From Lineus longissimus (Eukaryota > Nemertea > Pilidiophora > Heteronemertea > Lineidae), in the NCBI RefSeq assembly GCF_910592395.1, contig NC_088309.1, forward strand, positions 2,730,501 through 2,794,500: a stretch of 64,000 nucleotides of DNA. The letters run 5' to 3'. Below, piece after piece: positions 42,077 to 60,881 of the stretch. The notes under the pieces were generated by a model. That model had not been told where the DNA came from. It did not search any database and saw only the letters and a list, made by a program, of their open reading frames with translations. The first letter of the stretch is position 1, and each line of letters begins with the position of its first letter. The position numbers were made by a program, and so were the translations under genes.

Positions 42077-44209
42077 ATGTCGACTGCACCTGAAGCCGAG
42101 GGCGGACACCGTTCGGGATGCGACTACAACACCCATTTTGATGTCAAGACCTATCTGAACAATTATTACGTCTTGGAGAACAACCCGTACCTTTACAGGT
42201 TTTTGCAGATGATGCACCAGCTTGTCGGTAAGTATGATACAGTCGAGAGGTCAGTCCTCGAATACCGGAGTCAGTCGTATGCTCATCCCCTCGTACACGT
42301 TACTGTACGTCATACGCGTTACATAAGCTGGATCGAGTGTTGCACTGAAGTTCATGATGTCGAGTAGTCGGAGTCGTCATCAAGTTCCTACAAAAGCTTC
42401 TGTCACGTACAGTCCAACAGCAATCATAAATTACCGATGACAGTTTTAGGTTGTCCGTCGCTATTGATGAAAGACGTATTGATCTGTCTTCATATATGCT
42501 CCGACGGGGCACGAATCTTATATTTAGCGGATGTTGCATAGTTTTATATATACATGACCGTCAAAGACAAAACACGAATGTCATTAAAATAGGTCGCATT
42601 AATATCATGCGACTTTTATTATTGACCTAAAGGCACACATTATAAATTTGTACTCTCAGCGTCCACTTACAATCAGTATGATAATTGAACTCAATACTGG
42701 TCCAAAGAAGTGTCCCTTGCCACGCGGCGCTTTGTACATGTTTACTATTCGAAATGAGTGGGATGATAGTTAAGTGATTCTTTCTTTCAGCGGCAGGGTC
42801 CATTCCCGATGGTGGTCGACTACTTGATGTTGGTTCCGGTCCTTGCATTCATTCTGTCATTTCCACCGGGAGTCGATGTTCGGAGATCGTCTGCTCAGAT
42901 TTTGTTGAGCAGAATCGAGATGAGATTCTCCGATGGGTGAATGGTGCCATTGATGCTCATAACTGGGAACCTGTATTTCAGTATGTCTGTAAATTGGAAG
43001 GGAAAAGGTAGAGCTTGCAGGACCAGTTACAAGTAATAATGTAAAGAAAATCTATGTCAAAGTAAAGCACGAAACTCTTTAAAACTATCGCCCCGTTTGC
43101 ATCTAATATGCCCATCCGATCGGGAGGCCCAGGCTCAGGCACTGAGCTGTCTTCAGACTCAGCCAGCAATGGTGCGGCCTGTGCGATTAAACGTGCAGAG
43201 ACAAGACCACTAATGAATATTCATAGGTTGGAGGGTCCAGGCCTATCTATTAGACGAGTGCATGTTTTTTACTCTCAAGTACATATTTGGAGAGGTATTG
43301 AAAAAATATTTGTTGTGGCAAGTCTACAGATATAAAGAAATTATTTGATGAAAAAATTAATTTCGAATTTTGCTAATTGGGTAATAGGGGGCGTGTTTTG
43401 AGTTTTTTCTGCCAGTTGGCTGAAAAGAGTGGAAATATCAAAGTCTGTCTAATTTGTCGATTAAAAAAAAATTTCCGTGGTCAATCACCATTTTATTTTT
43501 CACCATTTACTTGCCCGACTGTCCGGAATAACATAATCTAAATTTCAGATTCACAACACCACGCGTTCTTTGATGCGTCGCGGTCAAACATTGACAATTT
43601 AACTGCTAAAAGGCTTAAAAAATCAATTGTGGTCTTGTCTCTGCAGAGACAGTTATCAGAAGATTGCCGTGTCAGTCCGTCATGCACATTTTCTCGATTA
43701 TAATGTTATTCAGTCGTCAGTCCTTCCTCTTGAACTTTAAATGTTTACATCATTTCAGTGACGAATGGAAAACGCGACAGAGTCACATCCGACAAGCGAT
43801 AAAACATGTCGTACCATGTGACGTTCATCAAGACAACCCATTAGCTCCATTGGTGTTCGAGCCTTTTGACGTCATCACCTCAAGTCTGTGTTTGGAGGCA
43901 GCGTGTCTTGACGAACCATCGTACAGGAAAGCAGTCAAACGTCTTGCTTCATTATTGAAACCAGGCGGATTATTGATCATTGGCGGCGTCCACGGTCAAT
44001 CCTTCTACTCAGTAGCAAAGGAGACGTTTAGCTCTCTGCCAACAAGTAAACAAATGATCGAAAGTGTTTTTGCTGACGCTGGTCTCGGTGATTTCCGTTG
44101 GTTCGTTGATGACATTGAAAAGGGGGAATATGACAAGGCAATTGGAGATGTCTTTGATGCTCCTGCAGATTGCACAGGCATTTTTGCAGTAAGTGCTACG
44201 AAGAAATGA
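42077..44209 (+). CDS. NNMT/PNMT/INMT-like small-molecule N-methyltransferase
   Basis: SAM-dependent class I methyltransferase of the family that methylates small amines such as nicotinamide, phenylethanolamine or indolamines. The substrate cannot be chosen from sequence. Exons 42077-42227, 42791-43007 and 43759-44209 (stop TGA) join in phase to 272 residues, the usual family length. The N-terminal YNTHFDVKTYLNNYY matches the family's F-x-x-x-x-YL-x-x-YY start. Motif I is LLDVGSGPCIHSVI (about 60-73). The later SSLCLEAAC, then LASLLKPGGLLIIGG, fit the family's motif order. The expected post-I acidic residue is in CSDF. Cytosolic, no signal peptide. The gene ends 162 bp from the stop of the convergent esterase gene. 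Confidence 0.9.
43195..43644. repeat. 16-bp inverted repeats bounding 450 bp in methyltransferase intron 2
   Basis: gcagagacaagaccac at 43195-43210 is the exact reverse complement of 43629-43644. The arms are short and no target duplication was found, so a MITE is only one option. Confidence 0.4.
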
Positions 44210-44370
44210 GAGGCACTTCGGGACGAGACACGCAGAAGAGTACTGATTTAAATATGTTCATCTAATTACGAAGGGGACTAACGAGCTAGTGACTGGTCAC
44301 ATTCGGCCCATTGCCTCCATTTCACACTGAAGATATTACAATGTAGCCAACATTTACCTATTCCATTTGA

Positions 44371-46783
44371 TTAATTAGATTCAAATGCTTTATTTGAATG
44401 ATATGTCTGTCCTTTCTTGAGAAATTTCAGTTGTTTTCGTGCCTTGCAACAGGCGTATAGCACCATTAGTGCCAAGGTGGCAACAACCGCCGTACAAACA
44501 GCAAGGACTATGAGTACAGTTTGTGCCTGTCCAACAGTAATACTGAATACTCCGATTTGTTGGTCCATGAGGGGCACGCACTCGGGGCATGGAGATGGCA
44601 TCTTAGTTGCTGGTAGTTCAGTACAAGTGTTGTTCAGCAGGAACGGGGCATAATCCAACCAGAAAGACATCTTCTCAGCCCGTAGATCTTTCCTGGCTGT
44701 TATTTGGATGTCAGTCGCGTTGGAGCCAAGGTCCAGGTACTGATGATTGCCCAGGGTGAACTCGGGCCATTCTTTGTCGACCTTGGGGCGGGTAAGGTCA
44801 CTCATGTTACCATTCGGGTTTCTGAAATTTGCGATCGAAATTTGAGATAAAGTTGTGTTTGCCAGTGTTTAATTGGTGCTAAATGATTAATTAAAGTGTA
44901 AAATTGACACAGCACTATGAGTGGAACCCAACTGACCAAATCCGTCGAATACAGTCTAAAATAAAAGGAACGTTATATGTATATGAAAATGCCAACGCCC
45001 ATGAGAGACTATTGACCTTGATGGTCGTCGGTCGTCGATGACAAGCATACTCCACAATCACTCCATATATTTATGTGGCACTCGATGACTAAGTCAGTAA
45101 GCGGGATTATGATATGCCCCTGAATGAATCACTGTTTACTCTTTATGTCGCTATGTAAGAAATCGGACTTTCGACTTGTCTTGTCAAACTTAGCAAAGCA
45201 ATCCTGACTTACCCATATTTTGCGAAGTTGGTCCAATACGTCATCATGGTCTTGCTGAACTGTTGGTCATCATCGGTGAAGGCTAGCCTAGAGTTGGTAT
45301 CATTCATATCAAGGGATGGAAACAAATAGATTAATTCCATTCCGTGAGCTACCATACCGGGACGATACTTGGAGTGTGTTAAATTGTTCAATGCGTAATC
45401 AAAGAAATACATGTAGGTCTTTGCATCTGTTGTCATCTTTGTGTGGGTCTGGGCTGTTGCTACCGCTGGACCAATGAACAAAGTGTCGGTTAAGAAGTCT
45501 ATCATTGTATCTCTTCCCTCCACTCCATTCATATCCACAGGAGACACATACTCGTGCAGTATCGCCTTGGTAACGCCGTCTGGGACGCTCTTGACAAAAT
45601 CTGACATGAAGCCAACAAGCAAGTCTTTCGACATTGAAAAGTTTTTTGGTAGGAATGGTTCTAAGCTAATCATTGCAACATCGCCATCAGCGCTGTTGGA
45701 ACCAATCATCAAATCAATGGAGAAGAAAGCAGAATACGCGTCTGTGCGGCCAGAATTTGTAAAGAGATTGGCTGGCAGTTCAGGCACGAATTCCCCATCC
45801 ACAGATGGACGCCAAGCGTTTGCCTTCTCGGCAGTGGAAACTAGGTTGCCCTTTTCCATCAAATTTTCTGGTGACTTTGATCGCAAGCACTCTACCATGG
45901 CTTGGTTGTCAGTCGTCGTACATCCAAGGAAATCGGCGAGTACCTTTGCTTTTTCTAAAGGATTTTGGACGATTGCGAAATGGTCTGGGGTCGGGAAAAT
46001 AGCGGCACCACTTTGTGGTATGGCTCGATGCAAAAGTCCCTTTCCCGCGGACAGTGGAGAAATGGCGTGTAGTGATGTCTCTACTCCACCCGCAGATTCA
46101 CCAAACACAGTCACGACACCAGCATCTCCTCCAAAATCACCGATATTGTCCTTGACCCAATGTAGAGCCAATAACTCATCGAAAAGTCCATTATTTCCTC
46201 GACCATTGGAATCGCCGGTATTTAAGAAACCAAGTGGACCAAGACGATAGTTGATCGTCACCAGGACGACATCACCATATGCTGCCAGTGGTCTTCCATC
46301 ATACTGCCGAGAGGCGCCGACAACCCATGATCCGCCGTGAATGAATACCATGACCGGCTTCTTGTTGGTAGCGTTTGCTGTAGTAGGAGCATAGATATTC
46401 AGGGACAGGCAGTCCTCACTTGTTGAGAAAATATGTGATATGTCCATGAACTCCATTGCAAATGCCTGGGGGCATCCATCCCCATAGGCTGTCGCGTTGA
46501 ACCCGTTATTAAAATAGGCTTTTGAAACTGGCCGCTTGAACCTGAGTTCGCCAACAGGGGCCTCGGCGTAAGGTATACCACGGAAGACATTCAGTTGGTA
46601 ATTCTCTCCAAAGAGTTCCACATGCTCCTGCATTCCAGTGATAGAACCGACACTTGTGTTAGCCGTTACTTGAGAAAGACGCTGCGAAGTCACGGTCGCA
46701 GCAGCACAAACCACCAGGAGGAGGATGCAAAATGTAGGTGGACGGTACATTGCAACGGTGTTGGTATAGACTCTTCCTTTCAA
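44371..46783 (-). CDS. cholinesterase/carboxylesterase-fold type I membrane protein
   Basis: Alpha/beta hydrolase of the type-B carboxylesterase family, predicted to hydrolyse ester substrates outside the cell. Coding exons are 46783-45213 and 44821-44371 (stop TAA), joined in phase, 673 residues. A signal peptide (hydrophobic run in residues 18-32) leads to the mature ectodomain. The oxyanion motif is HGG at 149-151. The nucleophile elbow is GESAG with Ser230, the acid position is Asp366 in GSNSADG where most relatives have Glu, and the base is His480 in AHGMEL. A single membrane span (about 624-649) and a short basic cytoplasmic tail follow, similar to neuroligin-type topology but with a complete triad. 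Several NxS/T sites are present. A second ATG at 46750 (residue 12) just before the signal peptide may be the real start. Confidence 0.92.
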
Positions 46784-46869
46784 TCATTAGCTAGCTGGAG
46801 GGACGAGGTACGCTGCTGGTCTACGGCCGACAGCTAGTGTATATACTATTCTAATCAATCGATCACACA

Positions 46870-46877
46870 TTTATATA
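46870..46877 (-). promoter_or_regulatory. TATA box of the esterase gene
   Basis: The - strand reads TATATAAA 87 bases before the first ATG, placing transcription start near 46840 and leaving a 5'UTR of about 60 bases. Confidence 0.45.
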
Positions 46878-47620
46878 CATTGTCGTTTCATATGAGGAAC
46901 GTGTTATGCCTTTTGCGTAACAAACAATTGAGAGATAAGTTAAAACCATTGTTGCATAATAATATCGATATCAAAATCAATCAGGATGATCTTGGAGAGA
47001 TAGCAGAATAATTCAACTGGCTATGCGGTGCACATTTACTCATCCGCGATCAGAAAGAAAATTGATCAATACTGAGGCCCGCCAAATCGGTCTTTCCTAT
47101 TGGGGCGCACCAGCCACCAAAAGTGATATAGTGATCATGATAATGTGAGAAGGATGGATAAAGTTGTTTAAAGGTTATAATCTCAGTTCACCTTAGAGTT
47201 AGCATTTGTAACAGATCTCGGTCAAACAGCGGCTTTTCAAAGGAATGAAATGATTATTTAAGGTATACGTATTTAGAAATTGGAAGTAAACAACAGTGTT
47301 GTTCAAGGGAATAAAATGATTACTTAAAATGCATGTTCAAAAATTTAAGATAAACAATTTAGGAGAAACTTGGCCGAAGTGTTGTGGTGACCAAACTAAA
47401 GTAAACCACTGGTCAAACTAAACCAACACATTGTATACTTTTTGGTTTGGAATTATTTATGATACGTGAGGTTATCAAGTTGGTTCTTTTCATTCAGAGG
47501 GAGGCGATGTTGATTCACACGCCAAATGATGCAAGATGACGGAGCATACACCAAGCTAACCCCGTATCATGGGACCGCTTCGTCACTCGTATCAGGTGGT
47601 AAATGTCACCATCGCCTTTG

Positions 47621-47795
47621 TAACATGTAACAAACATATGAAGTGTATAAAAGTTGGGAGATCCGCAGGGAGAACCCAGCAAGTGAGAACAGAGGCTGTA
47701 CTATAAGATCTATGGGAGAAATAAAGAGCAGAAACTTGGAATAATTGTTGAAGTCATTGAAGTCCCCCCAAGGCAGAGCATTACAACAATAATAC
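47621..47795 (+). other. possible solo LTR or retroelement promoter relic
   Basis: The stretch starts TGTAACATG, has a TATA-like tgtataaaag about 25 bases later, an AATAAA signal near 47720 and ends near cattacaaca. This spacing resembles a short LTR of a gypsy-type element. No matching second LTR, primer site or target duplication was found. Confidence 0.25.
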
Positions 47796-48513
47796 GCAGT
47801 TGATCAGCCCGTGCTGGCCACGGGCTCCTCCTCGGTGTCTCCTCCAATAATTCACTAGTTCTTGTACTATGTATCGATCATTTATAATCAATCAATTAAA
47901 GTTGCACCTTCAATCCCGGGCCATGATCTTGGGCCCCACGTGAAAAAGATCGAGTGGCGCACTGGCCGGACGATGTATAGTCTAGATCGGTTGTGATTTC
48001 TCCCTCCTGATGTTGATCCAGCAAATGAATGGCAAAAACTCCGGTTCTACGTACAGGCCTTTGATGAGAGGCGTTGGTCCTTGACATGGGGGACAGATTG
48101 GTGGTCATCAGACATAGACTAGAAGACAAAGGAACATCATTACCGAAGACAACACCAATACGTCCCGGCAAAGCCGGAATAAAACATCAATCTGTACTAG
48201 CGGTTGTGAAAATAAAAAAATGTAAACAAATTCTGCGAAAAATGGTTTCCAAGCCTTTTTGATCGCCTTATTTTGTCTGAAGGGTGATTTATGTGCGTGG
48301 CAAATTAGCTATATTTGGTCCGAATTAAATTGGATTAAGTTACATGGCTTGATTTGGTGTGCCACTGTGGCATGTTTTTCTCTTGCCTTTCGAAATGGTG
48401 TCGTTGAAGATACACGTATTGTTGTATTGCATGATTGTAGTGTAAAATGTACACATTTCTCAGGGTGTATCCAAAAAGCCATCACTTTGAAAAAAATGAT
48501 TTCTTGAAAATCG

Positions 48514-48639
48514 CTCTCATTTTCACAATATCTCTCGGATTTTCATCAAACCTACGTCAAATTGATTGTTAATTGATTGCTCAATTTGAGGTAGGTTTGA
48601 TGAAAATCCGAGAGCAATTTGAATTTTGAAAATGAGAGC
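48514..48639. repeat. 126-bp imperfect inverted repeat (hairpin)
   Basis: A perfect 24-bp stem pairs 48532-48555 with 48591-48614 (ctctcggattttcatcaaac and reverse complement plus four bases). Outer arms ctctcatttt and aaaatgagag extend it with mismatches and gaps. The loop is about 35 bases. Possible MITE or structured RNA. Confidence 0.7.
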
Positions 48640-48744
48640 TATTTTCAAGATTTCTCAACATCTTGGACAAGACTTTAGTTTTAAACTGCCGGAAGTTCAT
48701 TTCAATATCTTTGTCAAGTGTCATTTTATCTTTCAGAAACTAAG

Positions 48745-55862
<7,118 letters not shown>

Positions 55863-56350
55863 AAGGAATTTTTTTGACGCATCTTAAATCCGTCCAGAGT
55901 ATGTGAATCAACCCAATCTGTTCATGCTGCATGTATGAGTTATTGAGTTTGTTTAGTGGACTATACATCTACCATTTTGTATCATTGTTGCCCCTTTTTA
56001 AAAAAATCATTTTATGGGATCTGGGAGTACACTTGTTTTAGTTAATCTTAAGATTATGGGGTTTTCACTAGTGTGCTTGTTGAAACCGGTCAGTTAGCTT
56101 GGGGCAGTCAAACTCAGGGGACTAAAGTTATCAACCTGATAATTTGTCATAAAACTTTCAGTATAACTGCTGAAAGATTGGTCCAATTATCTGTTTCATT
56201 ATTTGAAATTTTAAAGAACATTGAAGACTTGTGAGTGTTAAATTTTGAGTATTATTTCATCACCCTTTTGAATTTTAAAAGCATATTCCTGACCTCAGGG
56301 AGGCAATGTTTGTCCTCATTATTAAATATAGACGGAATATATATATTATC

Positions 56351-56356
56351 TTTATT
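56351..56356 (-). terminator. polyadenylation signal, RAMA gene
   Basis: The - strand reads AATAAA about 200 bases after the TAG at 56559, with another candidate at about 56362. Its use would make the RAMA and SANBR 3'UTRs overlap. Confidence 0.6.
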
Positions 56357-56461
56357 GATTTTATTTATTATTTCATAAGTTATTCAGCACTTATAAATGA
56401 TCGATCCTCACTTATGCACTTTACACAAAATGTGATGAAATGTGATGTAACGTGTTTAACC

Positions 56462-56467
56462 AATAAA
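56462..56467 (+). terminator. polyadenylation signal, SANBR
   Basis: AATAAA 600 bases after the stop, only 92 bases before the stop codon of the convergent RAMA gene. Confidence 0.75.
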
Positions 56468-56558
56468 CTGAAGATATCGTAAATTCAAATGGTATCTTAT
56501 TGCGTTATTGTTCACCGTACTTGTATCTGATTCGATTACAGACCGATGACATATTAAG

Positions 56559-59500
56559 CTACCAAACATTTATGAAATCCCAATTCAAGGTTTTATCAAA
56601 TGTCTCTGTTGACCAAAAGTCCTTTGGTAGTTCAGTTGACGGAATAAGTTCCATGTTGTCAATCAGCTCTATTCGACAGTTCTGTAGTAGGTCTAGCAAA
56701 TCAAATGCATCATCTGGTTTCATTTCTTCAGCTGGGAGTTTGCTGGGCAAGGATGGTTGGTCTTCTCTGCCGAAATTTGATGCAATTTTCCTGAAAAATT
56801 CACCAGTTTTCATTGTTTTGTGTGGAAAGACTTTCTTCCCATTGGTTTTGGCAAATATGACTTATAGCTCAGAATTCTCTTTAAAACTTAAAACAATAAC
56901 AGTAACTACAAACCTTTGCAAAACCGGTTTGAAAAGCTGTACGTCATCTTGTTGTATTGTTTCTTCTGTGGTATCTGGCATTGATGTTTTCAAGCTGTCT
57001 ATATAACTTTCAAGTGGTCTTTTGTTGTAAATAACCTGAAGAAAAGCATAAGAGTGAAACTCATGATGGCATCCTTGGGTTAATTGGGTTTGTAAAAGTG
57101 GCATCCAAATCTCCAGCTCTCCAATTTGAGGTTGAACTTTCATTTGAAAACTATTGATTTATGTGCAGGGTTGTCTTGCCAAATATACCTTCTGATAGGC
57201 CATCTTCCGGTTTTGTGATGTACCTACAGCTGCCATGCACCAGGACATCGGAGTCTGGAATATCTCTCCTCCAGATAATTGTATCTGGCCATCTTTTTTC
57301 AAGGAAGCCCTGAATGTTTTTGTCTGAAATTTGAAATGAAAACAGTATCAGAACAGACCAGTGCGGTGACCAGTGGTCATCAAAAAAAGTTAGGAACTTG
57401 AACAAAGACCATACAAGAGGTCAAATGTTGTTGTTGATAACTGGAGTCGCTGTGCCTTTACCAACCTCGGTTACAATACTCAGCACATCCTTTCCAGGTT
57501 GAACGATGCCTTGATCCACAAGCTGCTTGAGTTTAGAGTCCTTGGCGGTCTTCTTGACTCTCTAAAAGAGGAATATATAGATGTTACTGCAATCTATTTC
57601 AAGTTTCATATCAGAGCATGCTGGTGATGTGGCAGTGTAAAATTCTTTCAGAGTCCACCCCAACTCACCTTCTTTTCTTTGACGACCTTCAGGGAAGAGT
57701 TCATCAGGCCAACCTGATAGCTCCTCGGTCTCTTCCTGCTCACCACACTGCTGTCATCAGAAGTCATACTCGGAGCCAGCGGTCTCTTGGAAAATCCAGG
57801 GAACTTGTACACTGGCTTTGGGAATGGTGGTGTGGCCTTACTTTGGACTTGTCTTCCAGTGGGTGGTTTGGCTGTCAAGACTGGGACTTCTCGAGTTGTA
57901 TTTCCATCAGCTGGATTTGAAATCATTTGCCTTGAAGTTTCAAAGCCAGATTTCGGTTTCACCACATTGATAACTTTTGTGATGGGAGAAACAGTCACTG
58001 AAGACTCTGGTGTCCCAATTTGATTGATTTGAATTCCAGGTTGTGCTTGTGCCAGCTGCATTTTGCTGGTGTTCACCAATAGTCTATTTCCAGGGCCCAG
58101 CAAGCTCCAAGCAAAGGGTTGACTTGATGGAATCTTGATGAGACTCTGTGGCAGAGCCTGCCCGGTCGTTGGAGGTTTCAACTCATGAAGTCCACCACTA
58201 GCTGGCAAATTCAAGTCACTAGGTTTTGTAATGGTGCAAATGGGTGGGGATGTTTTCCTCTTGATAGAGTGATGTTGCTTCTTTGTGATTTGAACAGGGA
58301 GCAATGGTGCATCATTGGCAGCAGATGTGTGAGAAGATTTGGCACTTGTTGTCAAGGCAAGGGAACTCTTTGGTGGCACCGTGATTGCCACCTGATTTGG
58401 AACAACGCAATACGTGGAAGACAGATCGTCTTCCAGTTGTGACAGGTCTGATGGCACATGTGTTGAAACTTCTGTCTGTCTTTGGTTGTCTTCAACGAGG
58501 GCAGCAGGAGATAATACACTCAACTGTGCTCTTTGTAAAAGGGTACCTTTCGGGTCCTGTAAATTCCCACCAGCTTTGCATGATGCCAAAGAACCAGTAC
58601 TATGTGATGATATTTGAGAACAACTGATACCTGAACTAAGGCTTTTGCTCATATCGTCACTGAAGCGTTTTTTCCCCAAGTCACTATTCATCAACATTTT
58701 CTTGTTGTCCTGCTCACTTTTAGTCTGGGCTGCCCCAATCTTTGAGACTATCTGCCTATGAATGATCATGAGTTGGAGCAATTTCTTCTGGCGTGCTGTC
58801 AGCATTGTCAGACGTTGCTTCAGGTCTGACTTCTTGTATTTCGAGGCAGATCCACCCTTTATTATCTGTGTCATCTCCTCTTTCTCCTCCTTGTTACTTC
58901 TCCCAATCTGATTAAGGGTCTTTGTAAATTGTCTTGTCTCTGATCGAAGTTGGGCTAAAAACAGAAAGAAGCATTTTGTAATTTCCAGTAAAATCATACT
59001 GATAGGAAAGCAGAATAGTATCAATTTATCAAAGTTAAGTGGGTTGTCCCTATTCCAGGGCACAACCAGGACTGACATGCATGCAGGTGGCTTGGGGATA
59101 GTTATGCTAACAAAATTGTTGAAACACAAGCAGTCAAGTCTTCTTTTTCTCAGAGGGGCCTTGTTTGAAGGAATATCCGCCTGTTCATGTAGCTCATGAT
59201 GTTGGACCTACCGCTAGTTGTCTCAGAGGGCTCTTCTTGCAGTTTAGCAATTACCCATGTCTGCTTCCTTTCAATACTACTCATAGTCTCCATGTCTTTA
59301 GAATGTTTCTGGAAGTATGAAAGTAGTTGGTTTTTCAAAGGCATGTCCTTCATTTTACAGAATCCTTGGGTAAAATACCAAGCATTAACTTAATAGCAGC
59401 ACTAAGAGACAAAAGTCACAATCAGACAATCACAACCAGCTCTGAGGGACAATCCTCCAATCGGATTCCATATCCGATCAGAATGAGGACTATTAACATC

Positions 59501-60881
59501 TTGACATGACAAGGACTTGCACACGGATGCACCAGGATATTTAGGCCTACCTGGAATAGGGCTTCCATGTTTATTATCTCCTTTGACTTTGGTGTGGTAA
59601 GGTCTCCCTTTCCTGTTGAATTATCTGCAGTTGACATCAGGCGATTACCACGACTACTAGAGCTTCTCTTTCCCTCAGCATTATCTTCTCCACTGGACTG
59701 CTTCAGTTGCTGCTTTAATGGAGGCACTGATAACTGTATAACTGCTGGTGGTCTTCCTGATAAAGGAACATCCTTCTTTTGTTTCCAGGTGGAGACAATT
59801 GGTATTAAAGGCTGCGACATCTGTGTATCATTGGTTGTCTCCTCCTTCATGTCCTTCCATTCAGTGGAGGACAACATTGGACTTTTCTCCTCATACCCCT
59901 CATGATCAGTTGGCCCTCTCTTGTCATCAAACATGCCAGTCCCTGTTCCACCAATCTGTGGAATCAACGGTTCAGACAAGTGTGTACTGCCAGTTCCGAC
60001 AGAGACCGTCTCAACTTCAGCATCATTCGGCGCCTTGTGGCGGCCTATGATACTCTCCCAAGATGGTCTTTCCCACTTTACAGCCTTCACTTCATAACCA
60101 CGTTCTGGGGGTTGTGTTTGGCTGTAGTCTGGACTCACTGGGACTGGAAATAGATAAAAGGATGAGACATACCTTTACAAATAAGGATGGATTTCTGCAC
60201 TGTATGGTTGACAGTGGATTTGTCCTGATGAAACATACCCGACTGGATTGCCCTGGATTACTAGACTAAAGTCACTCTATTATAGCACAACCAAGGCTCA
60301 ACAGAATTTTACAGAAGGCCAGTCTCATAAGGCGGACTCATATCTTACCTTGCCCTGTTCCATCCTGGTTGTTCGTTTGTGGGCTCTCAGCCTTATAAGG
60401 AGTAGAGAAAAAAGTGGTTGGATTTCTTGACTTTTGAGTAGCTGGTGCTGAATGAGCGAGGAGGGATATTGATTCATTGTCACTCTCTCCACTCTCACTT
60501 TGACTTTTGACCAGTCTTACTGGTCCTTGAATGGGAATCACAGGGGAAACAGCTGCCTTCGTTTCTTGAGATGGTAAACGGAACAATCTGGAAAGGAGAT
60601 GTTATTTCTTTGGTACAATCTTGGAAATGCATCTTCCAATCTTCCACTGGCATCGACGAAAGGACAAACGACCATAACTTGTTTGTGGACTCTCAGCCAG
60701 ACAAATAGGAATGGTAATGGTATCTCAACACATCAATAGCACTAGAGTAGATGAGATTGATACGTGGTTTCTCTTCAGTAACTTACTTTTTAAGGCCCTT
60801 GAATACTGCAGGCGACTCGATGTAACTTGAATTACCGTATTCTGATTCTGGGACAATGGTCTCCACATCATCATCATCCAT
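56559..60881 (-). CDS. RAMA-domain protein, otherwise unknown; possible ANKRD31-related
   Basis: Exons 60881-60787, 60587-60349, 60143-59551, 59347-59212, 58954-57669, 57561-57466, 57323-57189, 57035 to 56914 or 56910, and a last exon ending at TAG 56559. Start ATG has excellent context (caccATGg) and begins MDDDDVETIVPESE. The protein is about 990 residues, mostly disordered, Ser/Pro/Lys-rich, with a helical Lys/Gln-rich segment (RQKKLLQLMIIHRQIVSK) near 450. The C-terminal RAMA domain spans exons 6-8: LKQLVDQGIVQPGKDVLSI, then FRASLKKDGQIQLSGGEIF, TPMSWC and KMAYQKVIYNKRPL. RAMA occurs in animals in MPND and the meiotic protein ANKRD31, but no JAB or ankyrin part is present. Exon 1-8 phases agree. 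The last junction is uncertain: a phase-0 join (56910 to 56834) uses a poor acceptor and a very short intron. The acceptor of exon 4 is also weak. Confidence 0.75.

Larger units (their letters stand above)
46890..48736. other. intergenic region between esterase and SANBR
   Basis: No coding gene seen. It contains an LTR-like promoter/poly(A) segment (about 47621-47795) and a long imperfect hairpin (48514-48639), listed separately. The bidirectional spacer must hold the SANBR promoter and 5'UTR exon. Confidence 0.45.

Noticed and set aside
45441-46250. 269-residue frame on the + strand
   Set aside because: Antisense shadow of the esterase exon; no domain, and the esterase reading has a full catalytic motif set.
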